Source: Icerya purchasi (Eukaryota > Arthropoda > Insecta > Hemiptera > Monophlebidae). From it: a stretch of DNA of 64,000 bases. The notes under the pieces were generated by a model. That model saw nothing but the letters and a program-made list of their open reading frames with translations, was not told where the DNA came from and made no database searches. The stretch is from NCBI GenBank assembly GCA_039619475.1, contig CM077115.1, positions 512,698,815 to 512,762,814 on the forward strand. Reading direction: 5' to 3'. This document shows positions 59,112-64,000 of this stretch, in pieces; positions within the stretch are counted from its first letter, which is position 1, and each line of letters opens with the position of its first letter. A program made the translations under genes and the position numbers.

Positions 59112-59174
59112 TGTGCTGGGTAAATGTCCTGAGCTAACATGCCCATAATTAATAACAAAAAAAAAAAAAAAAAG
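59112..59174 (+). mobile_element. Family A LINE, tail-only insertion
   Basis: Only the terminal signature is present (gctgggtaaatgtcctgagc, taacatgccc) followed by 16 A. The flanks gatacaatttaa (59093) and gataaaattcaa (59175) match at 10 of 12 positions and may be an eroded duplication. Confidence 0.7.
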
Positions 59175-60529
59175 ATAAAATTCAACCACATACAAATATA
59201 AAGCAAACTGAAAGAGCTTCACATACATATGTATTATATAAACTGTGTATTAAGTTTATACGATGGATTATTGACTTTTGTATATTTAACGATATCGATG
59301 TCTATATATATTTTCGTAACAAGCTTCAGCGAAATCTAGTTTGCATATTGCGGACGTTGATTAATTAATTTTCATATTTGTAAGTCATTTGTTACGTTCA
59401 CGGCGATATTATATATCTATTAGGTACAACATTTTTTTCGCATTTGTTTTATATTAATAATTTTTTCTACATATTTAACTGGTTAATTTTATACTTTCCG
59501 ATATTATCGCTATATTAAATGTATAATCGACTTTTATTATCAAATTCTGTTTATACGTTTTCTAAATCACGGTCACCCCGGAATAAGCAGTCTTCGAAAC
59601 ATGCCGGTGATACTCGTTTTACAAATTTACATAATTGTAACAGTATAACAATTTTTTTTTATTTGTTTCTTTATAATAATTCTTCACCTTTGTTTAATAT
59701 TGTTTTTAGGAGAATTCCCTTACATGGCTAAGCAATTTTTCTCGTCTCTCTCACGAACTAATGCAACACCGTTCGTTGACAAATTGAAGTAAAATAAAGA
59801 GAAATAAATTACACTGTCTGCTGACGTTGAACCGTGTATATCTCTCTGTATATAAAATGAAAACTTCTCAACACGCAGAGATAGCACAGCCAGCTAGTGT
59901 TGCTGGACAAAATGTAATGGAACCTCTCTCACGGACTAAATTAAATTTTTATCTCTCCATGCACTTACTCGATGAAATTTCGTCCGGTTCTATTTATATT
60001 TATTTCTCTATCATCATTAGCTGTTATCATCTTCTTTAAATTCGAGAAAAACTCCGGGCAACGATATTTCTTCGAAATTCCCAAGTTTTATAGCTACTAG
60101 TTGTCGTGTTGTTGGCGTTGAGTACATTCAACCGGAAACATTGCCAAAATTCCGCTAATTAATCTTTCGACTTTTCTCCGTCTAGCACAGCTAGTTTTAA
60201 AGGTTTACACCGGAGATAAGTTCAGATTTAGTCAGAGCTACTTGGTAGCCTGGTCGACTGGGCAAAGCGGCGCTTCGATCAATTCGAATCGCAATATTGA
60301 ACATGTATTAAAAATTATCACTTGCATTCGGTTAATGCGCCCATACTATTTGACCGGGCAAAATTAACTGCATCAAACTGCCGATTCGCTTGAATGCAGT
60401 ATTACACATTCTCTTGTTAATACACTTGTCTGTTTTTGTTTTTTTTTTGTTTTTTTTTTTTTCATAATTTGACAGCCTGGCCTTTTTCCGAAGCATGGAC
60501 TTTTAGAGGAAGTTCGCGAATAACCCCAG
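59175..60529. other. No supported gene; possible Helitron-like remnant
   Basis: 59820-60098 has features reminiscent of insect Helitrons (a tctctgtatataaaatgaaa entry, ctccgggcaacg, and a ctag just before t at 60095) but no hairpin with full pairing and no coding sequence. A tRNA-like A box (tagcctggtcg, about 60247) and weak B box (attcgaatcg, about 60282) also occur. Neither is firm. Confidence 0.3.
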
Positions 60530-61049
60530 ATTGATATCACGGACTTAAATATAGCCCACAGCGGCAAAATTCGAAGGGCGGCGAATTTGCATGAGATTGA
60601 AGATTTTTTTCTTTTGAAAAATATTTAAAATTTCCAAAATGTTATTTCATATTATGGCATTTTAGTCATATTAGGGTAAGAGAAGAATGTGATAAAATCA
60701 TTTTTTAACTTGCATTAATGTACAGAAAAGTTAAAATAGGAATATATTGATTTTTAGGTAAAATTTCCAAATGATTATATAGACAAATTACATGTAAGCA
60801 GGGGAATCGAGAAACGAATTTAAAATTAACCAAGTGTAAACCAGAACGTTTCTTTATTATTAGGCGAAACGGTTATAATATTAGCAGTTAAAGGGAATTC
60901 TCGAAGTGTGCACGAGGCAATGGCTGGTCGGCGTGATAAGAGATCAAACAAGACTGGAAGAAAAACTGAAAATTCACAAATGTAGTAGCGGTATCTCATT
61001 GATACGACAAAAGTTTAGAAGATTTTTCGAAGAATTATTTGTATTATTT

Positions 61050-62650
61050 CTTTTTTTTTTAATTGGGCTCGTCAACCGAGGACCTTCACCCAGAAACAAT
61101 TAAGGGAAAACGAAAGTTATACAGTGAGGCGATCAGCTATCGCTAATAAGAAGGAAACAATGGAGGGGATAATAAGTGAAGAAGGAAAAGACAGGATATA
61201 ACGAGCACAAAAAGGAGCAGGAAGCCCCAGCCCAAGCAAGTGGGAATATAGAGCCGAGCGCTCTAATGAAAGAAATGAACACTTAATAAACACGTGATCG
61301 GTGTCACAAACAACCGCATCATTTGAATGGAGAGGACAACATGGGGAAGAGGTCAACGAGAGGCGAAAGCGTGAGGAAGGTAGCAAGGAATGGTTTAAGC
61401 GCAAACGCACAATGGAGACAACAACAGAGCGAGGAAGTGAAGGAAACAGAAGGAACCAAGGATTTGAAGGAAGATTAGGCTGAACTGACAGATAAAAGGA
61501 GCGACAATTAGAAAAGGAGGAAGGGTACATATTCGACCAAAATCTGAGATGGAAATGTTTACACAAAGGCAAGAGATTAGAGGATGGGATTTTTTTGAAG
61601 AAGAATGTAGAAGAAGAAGCAGCAACCCGAGCCAAAGAATCAGCCTTCTCATTACCTGAGATGCCAGAATGACCAGGAACCCACAGCAAGTCAACATGGA
61701 TTCCATGGAGAGAAGAGAGAGTCCAAATGAGAGAACGTATGCGGAGAATAGAAAAATCACAGGAATGATTAGGAAGAGAAGAGATGGCTTGAAGAGCACT
61801 CATGGAGTCGGATATGATCAGAAACTGGGAAGAAAGACGATTGGAGGAGATAAAAATAATGGAACGTAAAATAGCCATTAGCTCGGCTGTAAATATGGAA
61901 CAGAAAGAAGGAAGACAGAAGGATTCAGAGAAGTTATAGTCTGGAAGAATAAAAGAAGCACCAACCCCATCAGGCCCCTTAGAACCATTAGTGAAAATGG
62001 TAACATGAGAAGGGAAGAGAGAATTGACAATACTGTGGAATTCCTGTTTAATTACAGCTGGAGGGAGAGATTTTGCCAGTGTAGGCGAAATAGATACTCT
62101 GGGAGGATGGCAGAGATCGCTGAAGTTAAAGGAAAAATAAGGCAGACTATTAAAGGAAATTGTATACGGCCAAAATGAACTAAGACGGAGAGAAATAAGG
62201 GACAGGATAGGAATTTTCCTAGGCACAAAGCGCCAATTCCGAGAAATTGAAAGGTAGGAAAAAATGAGAGAAGAAGATGAGAGAGAAAGACGTTTAGCAA
62301 GGAAGCGATAGCCTAAATAAGATCTGCGAATAGACAGGGGAGGAACATTCGATTCAGCAAGCAATGCTGGAATAGGAGAGGATTTAAGAGCACCGAGGCA
62401 GAGTCTAAGACAAGAATTTTGGATCACATCAAGTTTAGAGAGACGGGATTTGGAAGCGCAGGCATAAATGAACGAACAGTAATCAAGCTTGGAGCGGACG
62501 ATGGATTTATATAGAAGAATAAGAATGAAAGGGTCACCACCCCATTTAGTCGGAGACAGGGCCTTCAGTAGGTTCAACCGTTTAGTAGAGGAGGAGGAAA
62601 GATATTTAATATGTTCGGAAAAAGTCAAACGACTATCGAGAATTATTTCG
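61050..62650 (-). mobile_element. Family A LINE copy A7, minus strand, best preserved
   Basis: Poly-T (61050-61060), family signature (gggctcgtcaaccgagga, ccttcacccagaaac), then a long uninterrupted ORF2 fragment truncated in the RT thumb at about 62646. The only candidate duplication is 8 bp (gaaataat on the minus strand at both edges), which overlaps coding sequence and is weak. It is flanked on both sides by hAT-related sequence. Confidence 0.85.
61117..62646 (-). CDS. Family A ORF2 fragment: RT thumb, RNase H, C-terminus
   Basis: Open for 509 residues; upstream codons to 62739 are flank. The thumb reads IILDSRLTFSEHIKYL, GGDPFILILLYKSIVRSKLD, IQNSCLRLCLGALKSSPIPA. The connector has SPRKIPILS-type sequence (FVPRKIPILSLISLRLS). 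RNase H (about residues 215-350): TIFTNGSKGPDGVGASFILP, FTAELMAILRS (Glu), FLIISDSMSALQAIS (Asp), LLWVPGHSGISGNEKADSLA (Asp). The first catalytic Asp (TDGSK in copy A4) is Asn, codon 61989-61987, a single G-to-A change. The C-terminus is VVCDTDHVFIKCSFLSLERS, then a stop. No frameshift, so this is the best template for the family's 3' half. Confidence 0.9.
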   Translation of the reverse strand: MILDSRLTFSEHIKYLSSSSTKRLNLLKALSPTKWGGDPFILILLYKSIVRSKLDYCSFIYACASKSRLSKLDVIQNSCLRLCLGALKSSPIPALLAESNVPPLSIRRSYLGYRFLAKRLSLSSSSLIFSYLSISRNWRFVPRKIPILSLISLRLSSFWPYTISFNSLPYFSFNFSDLCHPPRVSISPTLAKSLPPAVIKQEFHSIVNSLFPSHVTIFTNGSKGPDGVGASFILPDYNFSESFCLPSFCSIFTAELMAILRSIIFISSNRLSSQFLIISDSMSALQAISSLPNHSCDFSILRIRSLIWTLSSLHGIHVDLLWVPGHSGISGNEKADSLARVAASSSTFFFKKIPSSNLLPLCKHFHLRFWSNMYPSSFSNCRSFYLSVQPNLPSNPWFLLFPSLPRSVVVSIVRLRLNHSLLPSSRFRLSLTSSPCCPLHSNDAVVCDTDHVFIKCSFLSLERSALYSHLLGLGLPAPFCARYILSFPSSLIIPSIVSFLLAIADRLTV

Positions 62651-63299
62651 TGCCGTACCAAACGATGAAAGGTGCTCAAAGAAGAGTGACGCAGTGGAAG
62701 CGTGCTGGGCCCGTAACCTGTTGAAACTATTCTGAACATTGAATTTGATGAATAAACACGCTAACGGCGAAAATAATCTATTACGAATAAATGTACACTT
62801 TATTTAATTTTTGTTATCATTTAACAAACAAAAGTAAAAACTCATGATAATTGGAAAAACCAACTCTTACAAAAAAACACAATAAAAATAGCGTAATAAC
62901 AGGATTGGAAAAAACACAAAGAAAGATTAGCGCTGAATAAAATTTATCACTTACCGATTAATCGATATATAAAATTTGGTGTGGTATTTTTAAATAAGAA
63001 TTTAACTTTAATCACAACAATTTCAAATCAAGCTGAAGTAAATGTAATGGAATACGCAAAAACCTCATAAATAATTACCGTACAGATTTCGAAGGTTCAT
63101 TATATTCAGAATGTGTACTCATTTTCATTCATACATACGTGATAAACTTCATTTAGTTAAATTTAATTTGAAGAACAAAAATTTAAACGAAAATAGTAAA
63201 AAAAAATTGTGCCCATGTTCAAATAACCCTAAAACTGGAAATAATCATAATGATGAAAAAAAAATTATTATTCAAATGGTAAATTTAATACGAAGTATA
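62651..63299. other. No gene seen; probably eroded hAT interior
   Basis: AT-rich sequence between the LINE and the transposase end. The frame at 63111-63299 may include eroded transposase but has no clear motif before 63300. Confidence 0.45.
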
Positions 63300-63573
63300 C
63301 AGTTGCAAAATGTAGTTCCTAATTTAGGCATTGCGAATTGTATCTTTCCCTATTTTAAACAAACTACTCAGCAGAATGCTCTTTTCCTGCAATGACAACA
63401 ATTCGAAATTTTTTCAAATCAACAATGTGTCACCAAAAGAGTTAAATGATTTATCTATTTTATTTATCGAAGAACAGTTAGTAAAGAATTTAAAATTAGA
63501 TGATATAATAAATGAATTTGCATCTCTAAAATTGCGTCGTAAAAAAAACGTAAACTCTAATTGGTACATGTAA
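63300..63573 (+). pseudogene. hAT (ZMYM1-like) transposase C-terminus
   Basis: Frame 1 gives LQNVVPNLGIANCIFPYF, matching the family pattern xxPNLxIALxIFLTxPVTVASAERSFSKL up to the break. Frame 2 gives SKFFQINNVSPKELNDLSIL, FIEEQLVKNLKLDDIINEFA, SLKLRRKKN, matching the usual ending (RLxxLAxLSIExxxxxxxDxDDIIxxFAxxKARKK). It ends at a stop at 63573. The ERSFSKLK segment is lost at the frameshift around 63360. Known role of this region: transposase dimerisation. Dead copy. Confidence 0.75.
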
Positions 63574-63812
63574 AAATAATGTGTATGTATAGAATTATAA
63601 TAAAATTTAAGCATGTTTTAAAAATGTATGAAATTTTTTAATTGAAAACTTTTTCAACTTTTAATCGAAAATTAATTTTTAACTTTTACGCCCTTTCTTA
63701 CTTTAGTTACTCGATTGTATTTTTTATTACTTAATTTATAAATTATTCCAAGGGCGGCAGAAATAACTGAGCCCACAGCGGCATTTGACTGTAATCCGAC
63801 CCTGCTTGATAC

Positions 63813-64000
63813 TATTAAAAAAGTTCACAGCCGGATGTTATTAATGATTACGTCATTAAGAAACTCCTGTAACGTAATGTGTAACGTTTTTGAGTCACAC
63901 TTATGAAACATTTCATTTAAATAACATAGTTGAATCCGATTCCCTTTTATAGAAATTACAAAAGACGTCATCTATCTGGGGGTGGGTGCCCTTTTCAGAT
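63813..64000. other. Right edge of window; no gene seen
   Basis: Short AT-rich flank beyond the hAT right end. Confidence 0.6.

Larger units (their letters stand above)
60530..63804 (+). mobile_element. hAT (ZMYM1-like) transposon relic interrupted by a LINE
   Basis: The right end (63791-63804) reads, inverted, cagggtcggattacag, fitting hAT YARNG ends, and the next 8 bp (cttgatac) would be the duplication. agcccacagcggca and aagggcggc occur both near 60552-60572 and at 63757-63784, tying the left segment to the same family. A transposase C-terminus (63300-63573) precedes the right end at the expected place. The left terminus was not found. LINE copy A7 (61050-62650) lies inside. Confidence 0.6.

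Noticed and set aside
60240..60300. tRNA-like promoter (tagcctggtcg and attcgaatcg)
   Set aside because: The B box departs from consensus and no SINE body or duplication was found; mentioned only as part of the spacer.
61031..62648. agaattattt at 61031-61040 and 62639-62648 as duplication of LINE A7
   Set aside because: The right copy lies within RT-thumb coding sequence (IIL) and the left copy is 9 bp away from the poly-T, so the arrangement does not fit a target-site duplication.
1..64000. CRISPR array, prokaryotic operon or viral genome
   Set aside because: No regularly spaced repeats with unique spacers, no ribosome-binding-site-led gene runs, and no viral protein recognised. All tandem repeats found are micro- or minisatellites.

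Overview
This is eukaryotic, AT-rich DNA, most likely from an insect. It shows no operons, no run of tightly packed genes and many long A or T tracts. Nearly everything recognisable is a transposable element: RNase-H-bearing LINEs, R1-like LINEs, hAT, pogo and mariner-type DNA transposon relics, one tRNA-derived SINE and several fold-back palindromes. No host gene is certain; the best candidate is a short Ser/Thr/Asn-rich exon-like ORF at 43397-43849 (minus).

Layout. 1-5156: a decayed plus-strand LINE of a family called family A here, split by a minus-strand R1-like LINE (567-2604) with a 15-bp target-site duplication. 6248-6418: 43-bp tandem repeat. About 6900-10250: a heavily decayed minus-strand family A copy. 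14643-15780: family A 3' scrap and a pogo/Tigger relic. 16804-18184: a 5'-truncated LINE of another family with an open 432-residue thumb/RNase H frame and a 10-bp duplication. 21310-25797: family A copy lacking the RT domain, a family A 3' scrap and an R1-like relic. 26618-27989: two large palindromes and a widespread-looking insect repeat. 29190-29461: SINE with a 16-bp duplication.

31564-35604 is bounded by hAT-type termini and a perfect 8-bp duplication and holds two family A LINEs in opposite orientations. 38462-38592 is a 34-bp perfect inverted repeat whose loop encodes a hammerhead-like core on the minus strand. 39335-40329 is an internally deleted hAT element that keeps the transposase C-terminal domain. 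41486-41690 is a mariner/Tc1-type transposase tail. 44976-46365 has two R1-like RT fragments. 47756-49480 has two copies of an unclassified repeat, the second with a 27-bp minisatellite. 50280-51130 is relatively GC-rich. 51693-59174 is a cluster of truncated family A copies. 60530-63804 is a hAT relic interrupted by the least damaged family A copy (61050-62650).

How it fits together: the window records repeated TE-into-TE insertion. Family A is the main coloniser, with at least ten 3' ends that share a terminal signature ahead of the A tail. Most copies are 5'-truncated and frameshifted. The hAT and R1-like elements date the insertions relative to one another. All identifications come from reading motifs by eye; no database search was possible.
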